Source: Rebecca billardiae RCC1528 (lineage: Eukaryota; Haptophyta). Taken from it: a DNA stretch of 64,000 bases. Numbering within the stretch: position 1 is the stretch's first letter; each line of letters opens with the position of its first letter. The stretch is taken from contig OZ251229.1 of assembly GCA_965240325.2 (NCBI GenBank), positions 1,178,001 to 1,242,000 of the forward strand, read 5' to 3'. Under the pieces are notes generated by a model. That model did not search any database. It had not been told where the DNA came from and saw only the letters and a list, made by a program, of their open reading frames with translations. Shown one piece after another: positions 18,400 to 30,963 of this stretch. The translations under genes were made by a program, and so were the position numbers.

Positions 18400-19925
18400 A
18401 GGCGCACGTCAGCTGGAGGCGCGCACGCCACGCCGTCTCGACGCACGCGGGCACGTCCACCCGCTGGACCGGCTCGTCTCACGGCAGTCGGCCGCGCACG
18501 TGCCGAGGCCGAGCGCAGCCGGCCGCCTGCCGCACGCGTACGCGCTGCCGTCCGCACGCGCAAGCGGCGAGTGGGCCACGCCCGTGGCACAGCGCACCAC
18601 GCGTGCGTGGTCGAGGTCGCTCACGCGCGCGGGAGCCTCCGCGGCGTCTCGGGCGTGCCCCAGCCCCAGCTCGGCGCAGCGGCTGTCCGGCCCCCGGAAA
18701 CGCGTGCACGCTGCCGTCCGCGCACAGCACCGCGCGCGGCCCCAGCCGCCGACGCACGCGCGCCCGGCTAGCACACCCGCGAGCGCCTCGACGCGACTGG
18801 GCTTGCGCGGGCGGGCAGGGTCGCCGTGCCCGAGCTGCCCGTGAAGCCCGCCCCTCCGAACGAGTGCGCGCCACCCACCCTCCACGCCCACCCCCCAGGC
18901 TGCGCGTGCGTGTGGCCCGCGCCCGCGCGCACGGCGCGCGCGCCCGCGGGCGCCTCGATGCGGGACCGTCGCGCCAAGCCTGCACGTCGCCGTGGCCGAG
19001 ACGGCCGGCCGCGCCCCGTCCGCACGCGTACACGGCACCGCGCGCGGTCGGTTAGCCGCGTGCTCTCCTCGCCCGCGGCCACCCCGCCCACGCGCACGCC
19101 GCCCGGCGCCCCGACGCGCGCCGGCCCCCAGCCCGCCCTCCGCGCCTCCGCGGCCGAGCCGGCCGCGGCAGCTGTCGCCCCAGCTGCACACGGCGCCACC
19201 CGCTCCCCGCGCGCGAGGCTGCCCTTCTCCTCCTCCCCACAGCCGACCGAGATGCGCACGACGCGCGCACCTGGCGTGGCGTCGACCAGAGCAAGCGACT
19301 GCCGCACCCGCCCGTCGCCCATCCCCACGTGGCCTCGCCGGGGGCCGCCGCAGCCGTGCACGGCGCCGGCCTCGCTCGGCGCGAGCAGGTGGCCCCCGCC
19401 AGCCGCCACGGAGCGCACGCGCACTGCGCTGGGCGAGGCGACGCGCGCCGGCTGCAACACCACGGGCACGCCGGGGCGACCCAAACGCGGCGTGTGCGCG
19501 AGAGTCGCACGTCGGCAGCTGTCCTCGTCCCACCCCACCTCCCCGCCGCGCGCGTGCGACCCGCCCCCCGCGTCCGCGAGCGCGCTGAGGCCAACGCCGC
19601 ACGCGACCGGGGATGCCTGCGCGCACGCCGGCTTAGGTGCTGTCGCTCACGCACGCGCTGCCCCTCCGTCCACGTGCGCACGCCGGAGGGCAGCGTCGCC
19701 GGGCGCGCGCGCGGTCGCGCGCGCGCTCGCGCGCGGCGCGCGCTCGATTGGCGAGCACCCGCCAGGCGGCGCGGCGCGGGAGAGGCGCGAGGCGGCGTCC
19801 AGGCTGGCGATGCCGCGCAGCCGCAGGAGTGGTACGACGCGGTCAAGGCAACCCTGACGGCAGGTCGACGAGCGCGTGCGTCGGGTTGTTGCGTGCCGCC
19901 ATCTCGCCGCGGTGACTCTCGCCAT
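18400..19925 (-). pseudogene. decayed F-box/RCC1-repeat gene
   Basis: Minus-strand translations in alternating frames resemble the intact gene at 57306-61223. Near 19740-19850, SLDAASRLSRAAPPGG-CSPIERA follows the intact 'AAASATSRIFRGAPPAGHSPIERA' region after the F-box. Near 19400-19450, RVRSVAAGGGHLLAPSEAGA and VHGCGG follow an RCC1 repeat. Further RCC1-like pieces (RVEALAGV, RARCCARTAACTRF, HARVVRCATGVAHSPLARADG) lie at 18560-18800. At least three frame changes are needed to read through. The Sel1-repeat part of the relative is not seen. Long ORFs on the opposite strand are shadows. Confidence 0.75.
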
Positions 19926-20957
19926 CGCCGGCGGCGGCGGCCGGACGACCGGACACGACCGACTTCAGAATGGTCCGGGCTCCTGAGCGACTGTCAATCT
20001 GACCATCTCTGATTGATCAGATTCACAGTCACGCGTCGTCACTTCCGGTCAGTCATCTCAGTCAGGCCAACTAACTAAGTATCAGCACTGCATCCGGATA
20101 CGGTACAATGGGTTACGGTCCGGAAGTGTTGGGGTCCAACCCGTCGCGATGGCGCCCGCGCGGCGCACGGGTGGCCGGGGGAGGGTTGGTTCTTCTGTCG
20201 GTGCGACCTGGGCGAGGTAGACGACGGACCCGATGGGCGGCCGTCCGAGGATGAGCTTGGCCTCGCTCGACCTCGACGACCTGTCCGGCGGTCGCGATGC
20301 CCTCCGCGATGGCGTCAACTGCGACGGGCGAGGGGCCTGCGTCGAGACGCCACCCGGCTCAAAGCCCGCGCGCGACGCCGGCCGGGGGTGGGATACGTGT
20401 GCGTCCGGACCAACGCCCGGCCGGGGCGACGCCGGCGAAGGCGAGGTCGACGCGCGTGCGCGCGCCGAGCGCGCCAGCACGCCGGCGCGCCGCGCGACCG
20501 CCAGGCGCGCGCGCGGTGGCCACGCGCAGCGGGCCCGCCCGGGGAGAGCGCCAGCCCGAGGGCGAGGGGCACCAGCAGGCCATCCGACGGGGCCGGGCCG
20601 GCGGGCGGGGGAAGGCCAGCGGCGGGCGGCGTTTTTTGACGACCGGGGCGTGCCGGCGGCGCCTGGCGCGCGGGGCGTGGCTGCCCGCCCCGGCCTGAGA
20701 GCACCCGCCGGGGAGGCGGCCGACAGTGGCCGCCGCACGGCCGCCGCCGCCGTCGCCGCCGCCGCCGCCGCCGGTGGCGGCGAGGTGCGTAGCCGCATTG
20801 CCTCCGTGCCGACGGCGGCAGACGCGTGCGCCAGCGCCGAGCCCTCGCCTGCGCACGCCGCGGGTGCGTGCGAGCAGCGGGCGGCGAAGGCGGCTGCCGA
20901 GGTGCGGCCGCGGCCGCCGCCGCCGCCGCCTTTGCGCGGTGCGCCGCCGCCGCCGCG

Positions 20958-20988
<31 letters not shown>

Positions 20989-22823
20989 GGCGGCGGCGGC
21001 GCGCCGCGCGGCCGCGCTCAGCTCGTGCGCGCGCGCGAGGCGCGGCGAGCGCGGCCGCGGCATCGCCGACGGCTCCACCGAGCCGGGCGCCGCCGGCGGC
21101 GGCACGGCGCCAGCCGGCGCCGGCCGGCTCGGGCGCGCGCGTGCGCACGGGCGAGGGCGGCACACGAGCGTCGCACCGGCTGGCGCCGCGGGCGGGGCCG
21201 TCGGAGCGCGGTGCAGATGGCGTCGGGCCGTGGTGGCGCGCGTGGAGCTGGGTGGGTTGCGGTCGCGAGGCCGAGCCCGGCGCCGCCTAGGCTCCCTCGC
21301 GCTGCCCCTTCCCCGGCTGCGCGCACGGCGCACGGCCCGCCGCGCGTGAGCACGGCGAGCTCACCATCAGAGGGCGCGATGCCCGCCGAGCGGCCAGGCG
21401 AACGCGAGCCGGACCGCGCCCGCGGCGGTGTCGGCGCGCTTTGATACCCGCGCGTTCGTGCAGTCGCAGTGGCGGCGTCGCGCACGACGCCCGTCGTGGG
21501 CGGCGCCGACCTGACAGCGCCCACGCGTGCCGCCGGGCCCAATGCGAAGCAGCGCAGCCCGCGCGAGGCAGCACGGGCGGCGCGACGCCGAGGGCGGCGA
21601 GGGCCTCCGCGAGCGCTTCCGCGAGCGCTTCCGCGAGCGTGATGCACGCGCGAGCCCACCGCCAGACGGTGGCCGAGAAGCACAGGGGCTGCCCGAAGCA
21701 CACACGCCATCGGGGTAGCGGTCAGCGCCGGACCGTACCGGTGGTGGAGCCGCCGCGGCGGCAGCCCGGTGCCAGCCCGGTCGGCAGGTGCCTGCCCAGA
21801 CCCGACCGTGGCGTGCGCGCACGCCGTCGCCGCCCGGCCATGCACGCAGCGCCCGTTCCCTCCCGACCACGCCGAGGGTGGCGCGCGCGCGGTCGGGCTA
21901 CGGCGCGGCAGGGCGGGCCCGCGTGGGGCGAGTGGCGCGCGCCGTCAGCCGGCGTGCGCGCTGCTCACCCCAGCCGCGGCGAACTGAGTGGTGTGGGTCG
22001 TCAGTCGGCGCAGGAGGGCGCCGAGTGCTCGCCCGCAATAGCCTGTGCACAAGCGCAGGCGCCGCGGGCACACTCCGCGCCCGCCGCGCCGGGCCCCGTG
22101 CGCTCGCCCCGCCGGCGGCGCGCGCGCCCGCGCGCCGCCATCCTGTGGGCGGAGCTCGTACAGTTTACTATGTTTTAACGTGCACTTGGTTTTAAGGCGT
22201 GATTATTCTGGAGCGCGGCAACTCCAATGCGGGTTCAAAGGGGCCCGGAACTTGGTTTGAAGGCCCGGATGTGCCGGCGGCGGGTCCTTTGGCGCGAAAA
22301 TGTGGAAGCGACCGAAGGCCACGAAGCGAGTTCGTGCCTACCTGCACCATAGTCGCCCGCGAATCGCCCGTGATGTATTCGTAGCAGGGATATCTCCTCG
22401 GAAGCTTCTTGTAACCCCGCACGCCAGAAATTGGCGCGAGGGTCGGGTGTCGATCGAAGGTTGCGATGAACCAATCGGGTAGCTGAGGCGCGCCACTGGT
22501 CGACACACTCGCGAGCGGCAACCGCCTCCCGCGTGCGTCGAGCAAGGTGCGTGCGCGTGCATGCACCCGCGCTCGCGCCGCCGTGCGCTCGCGGCGCGCG
22601 CCGCTGCGCGCGGCGCGCTCGTCGCCACGCTCACACCGCGCGCGACCCGCGCGCCGCCGCCGCCCGCCGCGCGCCGCCGCCCGCCGCCTCGCGCAGCCGC
22701 CGCGCGCAACCGCGCGCGCGCGCCAGCCCGACCGACAGCGCACGCGCGGCCGCGCGCGCAGACGAGGCCGGCCCCGACGCCCTCGGCCGAGCTCCGGCGC
22801 CCGACGCGCAGCCCACGGCGACG
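19926..22823. other. GC-rich, gene-poor stretch with CCG/GGC tracts
   Basis: No gene is supported. 20740-21010 is dominated by CCG and GGC triplet runs, open in all frames on both strands. A short inverted repeat (ATCTGA...TGATCAGAT) is at about 19996-20030. The AACATAGTAAACT tail appears inverted at 22158-22190. 22200-22480 is AT-richer with no motif. The end of the stretch is the 5' flank of the large gene. Confidence 0.45.
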
Positions 22824-23843
22824 ATGTTCACGACGGCCGAGCGAGCCGCCTACGCGCTCGCGAACGCCGTGATCTCCCGCTGCGCGCAACTGGGCGTGTC
22901 TCTGCTGACCTGCGAGCAGCGCGAGCTCGCGCGCGCGCACGACGCCGAGCTCGTGCCCGTCCTCGCGGCCATCAAGGCCAACAACCCCGCGTGGCGCGCG
23001 AAGCACACGGACGACGTGCGGCGCGCGAGCGCGCACTTCACGGAACGGATGCACGAGGAGCACATCGACTTTGCCAATGATCTGACCGGCCCGGTGCCGC
23101 CGTGGGAGGCGACGGTCGTGGTGGCGCTGACCTACCGCGTGCACGAGGACAGCTCCGTGTTCGACTGCCTCGGCCGCTACATCAACCGCACGATGCAGCT
23201 CTTCATCGCGCTGCTCCGCATGCTGCGCGCGGCGCTGCGGTGGATCGACGGCTCCAGCGGCGGGCGCGTGGTGATCGTCGACCTGGTCGGCGGGTTTGGG
23301 AACCCGGGCGACGGCGCGACGGTCATGCGCCGGCGCACGGCGGAGAAGCTGGACTCGCTCGAGATGGTCGCGCGGCTGCGCGCGCCCGTCACCTTCGTCG
23401 CCTCGCGCACGCACCTCACGGACGCCCAGAAGCGCGGCGCGCTGGCGGCGCTCTGCGCCGCCGAGCGCGGGCTGACGGGCGAGGTGCTCACGTTCACGCA
23501 CGCCGGCCGCGTCGCCATCCTGTCGTCCGAGGGCAAGCCCGTGGCGGCGCACTTCCTCGACGTCGCCCACCTGCAGGCCGTCGACGCCGCCGGCTTCGCC
23601 GCCGACCAGAACCGCGCGAGCGAGCCGTTCGTCCAGACCTACTGCGCCATCGCGAACGCGCTCACGCGCGCGTGGGGCGGCGGCGCGGGCGACGCGCGCG
23701 GCGACGAGCCGGCGCCGGGCGAGCAGGCGGGCCTGTACTCGCTGTGGGCGCACAACCGCGAGGCGGGCGGCGGCAAGGTGCACGAGCTCGGCACGCTCGA
23801 CGGCAGCGCGGCGCAGCGCGCGGCCGAGCAGCGCGCCCTGCTC

Positions 23844-23893
<50 letters not shown>

Positions 23894-26800
23894 GGTGGCG
23901 GCGTCGGCGCTCACGTCGGGCCAGCTCATCACCGCGTGCGCCGAGCTCGGCGTGAGCGGCGAGGAGTTCCGCAAGGCGGCGGAGGAGGACGCGCACGCGG
24001 GGAGCACGGCCGCCGTGGACGCCCTCGTGGAGAGCGCGGTCGTCGAGTACGACCGCGCCAACCCGGTCCGCGCGGGCACGGGGCGGCGCACGCTACTCGC
24101 GGTGCTCCTGCGGGCCATCGGCCTCGGCTCGGCGGCCAAGCGCGCGCGCAAGGCGGAGCGCGTGCGCGAGAGGTGCGACAAGCTCGCGCCGGGCGAGCGG
24201 CTCGTCGACGCCGCGCTCGTGCGGCTGCTGGGCGGCCCCTGGGACGGCGTGGTCGCGGCGGCGGTGCGCCGCCTCCTCTTCGAGGGCCCTGGCGGCGTCG
24301 CCGGCGCGGACGAGGCGCGCGAGCTCGTGCGGCGCATGCGCGACGGGCTGCACGCCGTCCGGTCCGCCGGCGGCACCGCGGCGGCCGAGGCGCGCCAGGC
24401 CGTGGCCATCGAGCTGGTGCTGCGGCACGGCAGCGAGGTCCTCCCGGACACGACCCAGGCGCTGCTCGCCGGACCGTGGAGCGCGGAGGCGGCCGGACTG
24501 GTGGCGGTGCTCGGGCTGCTCGACCCGGCGCCGGACAGTCCGGAGTGCCGGGTCCTGGCGTGCGTGCTCTCGACGGAACTGCAGCATGAGCTCCACCGCC
24601 TCCGCGTGGCGGGCGGGCTGGGCGCCGCCGACGCGAAGCGCGCGGCGGCGGCCGAGCTGCGGGAGCTGCACGGCGCGGCGATCGTGACCGCCGCGCTCGT
24701 CTCGAGCATCGCCGGCCCGTGGCTGCCGGACACGCGCGCGCGGCTCGAAGCGCTGCGCAAGGCGGATGCAGGCTCAGCGCACGCGCGCACGCTCGCGTCG
24801 CAGCTCGCCGCCGACCTCCGCGCAGCGCACGTCGCGGCGGGCGAGGCGGCGGCCGACGAGAAGCGCGCGGTGGCGACCGAGCTGTGGGAGCGGCACGGCC
24901 CGGAGATCGTGACCGACGCGCTCGTCTCGAGCGTGCGCGGCCCGTGGGACGCCGCGGCGAAGGCGCTGATCGGCGAGTTGCGCAAGGCGGAGGCGCGCTC
25001 GCCGGCGGCGCGCGAGCTCGCGCAGCAGCTGGGCGCCGCGCTGCGCGCGCAGCACGTCGAGGCGGGCGAGGCGGCGGCCGACGAGAAGCGCGCGGTGGCG
25101 ACCGAGCTGTGGGAGCGGCACGGCCCGGAGATCGTGACCGACGCGCTCGTCTCGAGCGTGCGCGGCCCGTGGGACGCCGCGGCGAAGGCGCTGATCGGCG
25201 AGTTGCGCAAGGCGGAGGCGCGCTCGCCGGCGGCGCGCGAGCTCGCGCAGCAGCTGGGCGCCGCGCTGCGCGCGCAGCACGTCGAGGCGGGCGAGGCGGC
25301 GGCCGACGAGAAGCGCGCGGTGGCGACCGCGCTACGGCTGCTGCACGGCGCGGCGATCGTGACCGACGCGCTCGTCTCGAGCATCGCCGGCCCGTGGCTG
25401 GCGGACACGCGCGCGCGGCTCGACGCGCTGCGCAAGGCGGATGCAGGCTCAGCGCAAGCGCGCACGCTCGCGTCGCAGCTCGCCGCCGACCTCCGCGCAG
25501 CGCACGTCGCGGCGGGCGAGGCGGCGGCCGACGAGAAGCGCGCGGTGGCGACCGAGCTGTGGGAGCGGCACGGCCCGGCGATCGTGACCGACGCGCTCGT
25601 CTCGAGCATCGCCGGCCCGTGGCTGGCGGACACGCGCGCGCGGCTCGACGCGCTGCGCAATGCGGATGCAGGCTCAGCGCAAGCGCGCACGCTCGCGTCG
25701 CAGCTCGCCGCCGACCTCCGCGCAGCGCACGTCGCGGCGGGCGCGGCGGCGGCCAACGCGAAGCGCGCGGTGGCGACCGAGCTGTGGGAGCGGCACGGCC
25801 CGGAGATCGTGACCGACGCGCTCGTCTCGAGCGTGCGCGGCCCGTGGGACGCCGCGGCGAAGGCGCTGATCGGCGAGTTGCGCAAGGCGGACGCGCGCTC
25901 GCCGGCGGCGCGCGAGCTCGCGCAGCGGCTCGGCGCGGCGCTGCGCGCGCAGCACGTCGAGGCGGGCGAGGCGGCGGCCGACGAGAAGCGCGCGGTGGCG
26001 ACCGCGCTACGGCTGCTGCACGGCGCGGCGATCGTGACCGACGCGCTCGTCTCGAGCATCGCCGGCCCGTGGCTGGCGGACACGCGCGCGCGGCTCGACG
26101 CGCTGCGCAAGGCGGATGCAGGCTCAGCGCAAGCGCGCACGCTCGCGTCGCAGCTCGCCGCCGACCTCCGCGCAGCGCACGTCGCGGCGGGCGCGGCGGC
26201 GGCCAACGCGAAGCGCGACACGGCGACCGAGCTGTGGGAGCGGCACGGCCCGGAGATCGTGACCGACGCGCTCGTCTCGAGCGTGCGCGGCCCGTGGGAC
26301 GCCGCGGCGAATGCGCTGATCGGCGAGTTGCTCGCGGCGGACGCACGCTCGCCGGCGGCGCGCCTGCTCGCGCAGCGGCTCGGCGCGGCGCTGCGCGCGC
26401 AGCACGTCAAGGCGGGCGAGGCGGGCGGCGCGGCGTCGGCAGCGGCGCGCCGCGCCACCGCCGAGACGCTGTTCGAGCTGCACGGCCACTCGGGCGCGGT
26501 GGACGCCGCGCTCGTCGAGACCTTGCGCGGACCGTGGGAGCAGCACGCGGCGGCGCTTGTGCGCGAGCTGGGCGAGTGCGAGCCGTCCGACGTCGTGCGC
26601 GCGCGCGCGCTCGCCGGCAAGCTGCGCACGGCGCTGGGCGACCGCGCCCGGCGCGCGGGCCTCGCCGCCGCCGCCCGGCGCTGCGCCACCGCCGAGGCGT
26701 TGCAGGTGCGGCACGGCGCGGCGCTGGTGGACGACGAGCTCGTCGAGGCGCTGTGCAGCCCGTTCACGGACCACGCGTCCGAGCTCCTCGCGCGGGCGGG

Positions 26801-29288
26801 CGCCGCGCCGCACGAGTCGGCGGAGGCGGAGGCGGTGCTGGGGCTGCTGCGCGCCGCGCTGCGCGCACACCACGTCCGCGTCGGGGCGCTCACGAGCGCG
26901 CAGCGGCGCGAGCGCGCGGAAGAGGCGCGCGGGCTGCACCCGGAGGCGATCTCGGAGGAGCTCGCGGAGCGCGCCAGCGGGCCGTGCACCCCGCGCGCGG
27001 CGGAGCTCGTGGCGCAACTCATCGCGCTGCCGAGCGAGCACCTGCGCGAGGCCAGCCGGCTCGCCGCCGAGCTGGACGACGTGCTGCGCGAGAGCGCCGC
27101 GCGCGGCGCGCGCGCCTCGTACCGCGCGCAGCACGCGACCGCGGCCGCGCTCGCCGCCACGCTCGTGGCGCAGGGCCAGCTGGACGCACCGCGGGCGGCC
27201 GAGCTGACCGGGGTGCTGATCGGCGCGGAGACCGCGATCCGCCGCCGCTTCGAGGCGCTCGCGCGCGACGGCGCGGGCTCGGCGGCCGAGCTGATCGGCG
27301 AGGCGCGCGCTGCGCGCGGCAAGCTCAGGCGCACGCAGTGTGACGGGATGCCCGCCGATGTCCGGGCGCTGTACGAGGGGCAGGGCTGGAGCGTGCGCGC
27401 GGTGGGCAAGGCGGGCGAGGCGCTGACGAGCCCGGAGGCGGGCGAGCTCTTCACCGCGCGAAACGGCGCGCAGGTGCGCCTGCTCGCGATGTGCCCCAAC
27501 GGCCACATCCCGTCACACGTGCCCGTCCTCTATGACGCCAGCGGGACGCGGCTCCTCGCCATCGCGAATCTCGTGTGCGCCACCTGCCACGCAGACACGG
27601 GCCCCGGCACGCGCAGCGTGGCGGTGTGGTACTGGTGCGCGCTCAATGACGACCAGCTCTCGCGCATGCGCACCCGCGTCACGGTGGACCCGCCGCTGTT
27701 GCTGCACCCGCCCGACGGCAAGTACCCGTCCGACTTTGTGCGCCGCGCGGCCGAGGCCGAGGTCGAGCGCGCCGCGCAGTTCGACGAGTACTCGAAGGAC
27801 TGCGTCAACAGTGGTATGCCCACCAACGAGAGGACGGACAACCTGGCGCGCTTTCGGAGGGCGCTCGAGCAGCGCGCGCGCGGGGCGCTGCCGCAGGAGC
27901 GCACCGAAGGCGGCCAGCACGGCCGAGACGAGTGGTGGACGCGCTGGCCACGCGCGGGGCCGAACGGCGAGCTCGAGGGCGTGTTCATCGGCCAGCCGGC
28001 CAAGCTGACCAAGGACAAGTCGGGCAAGTGGTCGTCGGTGCGTGAGGCGCTGAGCGCCAACTCCGCGCGCGCCGCCGCCGCCGCCGGTGCTGCCGGCGGC
28101 AGCGGCGGCGGCAGCGGCAGCGGCGGCGGCAGCGGCGGCGGCGGCCGCGGCCGCGGCCGCGGCCGCGGCCGCGATGGCCGCGATGGCCGCGGCCGCGGCC
28201 CCGGCCGCGGCGGCGGCGGCGGCGCGCACGGCCCTGTGGCGGCGGCGGCGGCGGCGGTGCCGCCGCCCGCGCCCGCCGCGCCCGCCGCCGACGCGGCTGC
28301 CGGCAGCAGCTGCACTCCCTGGACGATCACGCCGGAGGTGGCGGCTGCGAACGAGGCGAAAAAGGCGGCGGTGCCAGCGGCGGCGGCGGCGGCGCCGCCG
28401 CCGCCCGCGCCCACCAGCGTCGTCGGCGGCGGCGCGGCGCGCGGCGGCGGCGCGGCGCGCGGCGGCGGCGGCGGCGGCGGCGGCGGCAGCGCCGTGGCTG
28501 TCGGCCGCGCCGGTGCCGGCGGCAGCGCGGCCGGCGACGCGATCGGCATGGCGTCGCGAAAGCGTCGCGCCGCCGGCACGGCCGTCCCTGTCGTCGACCT
28601 GACGGTCGACGGCGGCGGCGCGCACGGCGCGACCGGCACGGCGCCGGGAACGCGTCCCGCCGCCGGCAAGGTGCAGCCGCGCGCGCCGCCGCCGTTGCCT
28701 GTGGCGGCGGCGGCGGCGGCGGTGCCCGCCGCCGCGCCCGCCGCCGCGCCCGCCGCCGACGCGGCTGCCGGCAGCCGCTGCACTCCCTGGACGATCGCGG
28801 CGGAGGCGGCGGCTGCGAACGAGGCGAAAAAGGCGGCGGCGCCAGCGGCGGCGGCGGCGGCGCCGCCGCCGCCCGCGCCCGCCAGCGCCGTCGCCGGTGG
28901 CGCGGCGCCCGCCAGCGTCGTCGGCGGCGGCGCGGCGCGCGATGTCATCAACCTCGTGAGTGACGGCGACAGCAGTGACAGCGGCAGCGGCGGCGACGGC
29001 GCGTGCGGCGGCGGCGTCTTCAAGGTGCAGCCGCGCGCGCCGCTCGCGCCAGCGGCGGCCGTCGTCATCGAGATCAGCGACGACGACAGCGACGAGATCA
29101 GCGACGACGACAGCGACGAGATCAGCGACGACGACAGCGACGAGATCAGCGACGACGACAGCGACGAGATCAGCGACGACGACAGCGACGAGATCAGCGA
29201 CGACGACAGCGACGAGATCAGCGACGACGACAGCGACGACGTCTTCCAGTCGAAGCCGTTCTCGGACAAGCGTCAGCGCCGTAAGTAG
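22824..29288 (+). CDS. giant repeat protein with Cys/His cluster, RGG region and SIM-like acidic tail
   Basis: 2154 aa from the ATG at 22824; the frame is open from 22533, but upstream codons look like untranslated low-complexity sequence. Order of parts: a unique globular N-terminus (MFTTAERAAYALANAVIS..., to about residue 340, with VVIVDLVGGFGNPGDGATV); a polyglycine run; about 13 alpha-helical repeats of roughly 75 aa, residues about 460-1430, each with a GPW-x-A...L core, an A-D-x-R-S-x-A-R-x-L-A stretch and ELWERHGPxIVTDALVSS; a Cys/His cluster at about residues 1555-1600 (CPNGH...CATCH) followed by YWCALND; an RGG/GR-rich stretch; two near-identical modules with CTPWTI..E.AAANEAKKAA; and a C-terminus with VPVVDLTVD, DVINLVSDGDSSD and VVIEISDDDSD. 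The last three match SUMO-interaction motifs. No known family is recognised. Nucleic-acid and SUMO binding are inferences from composition only. Confidence 0.8.
24196..27107 (+). repeat. ~225-bp coding repeats (about 13 units)
   Basis: Each unit encodes about 75 aa. The middle units (about 24700-26400) are nearly identical in DNA and alternate two versions, GPWLADTRARLDALRKADAG and GPWDAAAKALIGELRKA. Outer units are diverged. The homogeneity of central units suggests recent unequal exchange. Confidence 0.9.
29070..29237 (+). repeat. seven 24-bp units encoding EISDDDSD
   Basis: Seven perfect in-frame copies of a 24-bp unit (GAGATCAGCGACGACGACAG + CGAC), placed directly after VVI, so that each unit recreates an I-S-D-D-D motif. 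Confidence 0.97.
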
Positions 29289-29314
29289 CGCCCACGCACG
29301 GTGGCCGCTGCGCG

Positions 29315-29351
<37 letters not shown>

Positions 29352-30963
29352 AGTGCGTCGACGGCCCGCGGGCCGCACGTTCGCCGGCGCGCGCGAGCCT
29401 TCCCTTCTCCTCTGCATGCCGCTGACGGACGCCCGCCGCGCTCGCACGCCCCGCCGCTGCGCGCGCGCGCGCGCCGCCGCCGCCGCTGCCCCGGCCGCCG
29501 TCGGCGGCGGCGCGGCGCCGTCAGCGCGCGTGCGCGCGTCTCCGAGGCCAGTCTCCGCCCTCGCACGTCTCCGCCGCCCGCCCGCCGAAGGGCGGGCGGC
29601 GTCTCCGCTGATGCCGCCCGCGCGCGCCTGCCGCGCGATCGTGCCCGCCAGCACGCGCCGCGCGTGCCAGTCACGCACGTCGCGGACGCCCCCCCACTCC
29701 GGCCGCCAGGCTCTGCGGAGCCTGCCGCCACAGAACAGTCTGAACCGTCGCGCACCGCCGCCGGCCCACCTCGCGCTGCCCTCGGCTGGCCTCCGCCAGG
29801 CCGGCCGCGGGCCTCCAGCATGCATGCACACCGTCGCCATCGCCCGCGGGCGTGGCGCGGTGCCCACCCTGCACCCACTCAGCACACAGACACTGACACA
29901 GTCCGAGGTCGCCAGTCGGGCGGCAGCCGACCGCCGGGTCGGCTGTGCCGCTGGTGCTCGTCAGTCGTCTTCATCCGATGGTAACGCCGATCGTCAGTCG
30001 CCAGCACCTCGCCGCGGTGTAACCGTCGCCATCGCGCATCACTCAGTAGGGGGTCCAAGCTGCGGAATTTAAAATCGAAAATCGACTGGCCGATTTCGCG
30101 CTGAGCATTTCCGAACATTTTGGCCTCGAATTGCGGCAGCACGCGGCGCGGCCGTTCAGAGCACGGTCGAGCCCGAGATCGGGCGAGCAGCACGCCTGGG
30201 CGGTGGACTTCATCGTCGCGTCGGCGCGGCGGAGCGCGCTCTGGCGTCAGAGGCGCGCGGGCGGGCGAGTCAGGGTGGCCACCATGGTAGCGTTCGGCCA
30301 AATGATCGCTGGCAGCTCGCTCTCACCGGACATCTTGAACCTCACAGCCCCGCTCTGCGCGCCGTTCGAACTCTCATCCGGATGAGCGCGGACAACGCAG
30401 CCCCGGTTCCAGGTGAACCGTGCACGCTGCGCCCTGGTTCCCTACTGGTTCCATCAGTTCATGAGGAGAATGAGTCACCCCCCGGCGCTTGGCCCGGTGC
30501 GTGCAGTGCTCACCTCCCCACGCGCTGCGCATGCACTCGCGCGATCGCTGGCCGCTCGTGCGCAAACGGGAGCGCGCGGCAGTCGTGGGTGGTAAGCAAG
30601 CTCGGCGACCCTGTGTACGTGCGGGGCCTGTCTTCCAGCCCACAGTAGTACCGCCAGAAGCTCCAGCCGGCGCGCGTCGGCTTGTTTGTTGTGCCACTTG
30701 GCGTGCCGCTTGGCTGCATGCAGCAGCCGAGCTGCCCTGAGGCGAAGAGCGTGCACCTTGTCACGAACGTCAAGCTTGCTGCGGAGCAGACGCGCGCCGC
30801 CAAGCTCCGCTATGGCCGCTGCCACATCTGTGCACCGTGCCTTCGTCTCGGGAGTGCCGGCGCCACTGTTGGCGGCCGTCTTGGAGCAGCGCGCGGACTG
30901 CATGGTGCTCGGAGCAGGCGTGCGCGCTGAGCGCGGCAGCAGAGGCAGAGAGCTCAACGCTCG
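29289..30963. other. gene-poor stretch
   Basis: Begins with a (GCC)n tract at 29316-29350. No gene is recognised. 30060-30130 is AT-richer and open on the minus strand (FEAKMFGNAQREIGQSIFDF), possibly a gene remnant, but too short to name. Confidence 0.4.

Noticed and set aside
18826-19857. 343-codon plus-strand ORF
   Set aside because: It is antisense to a recognisable RCC1-like pseudogene and is Pro/Arg/Thr-rich without motifs.
23639-27508. 1289-, 805- and 460-codon antisense frames within the giant gene
   Set aside because: Ser/Ala/Arg-rich shadows of a GC-rich tandem repeat, with no motif of their own.
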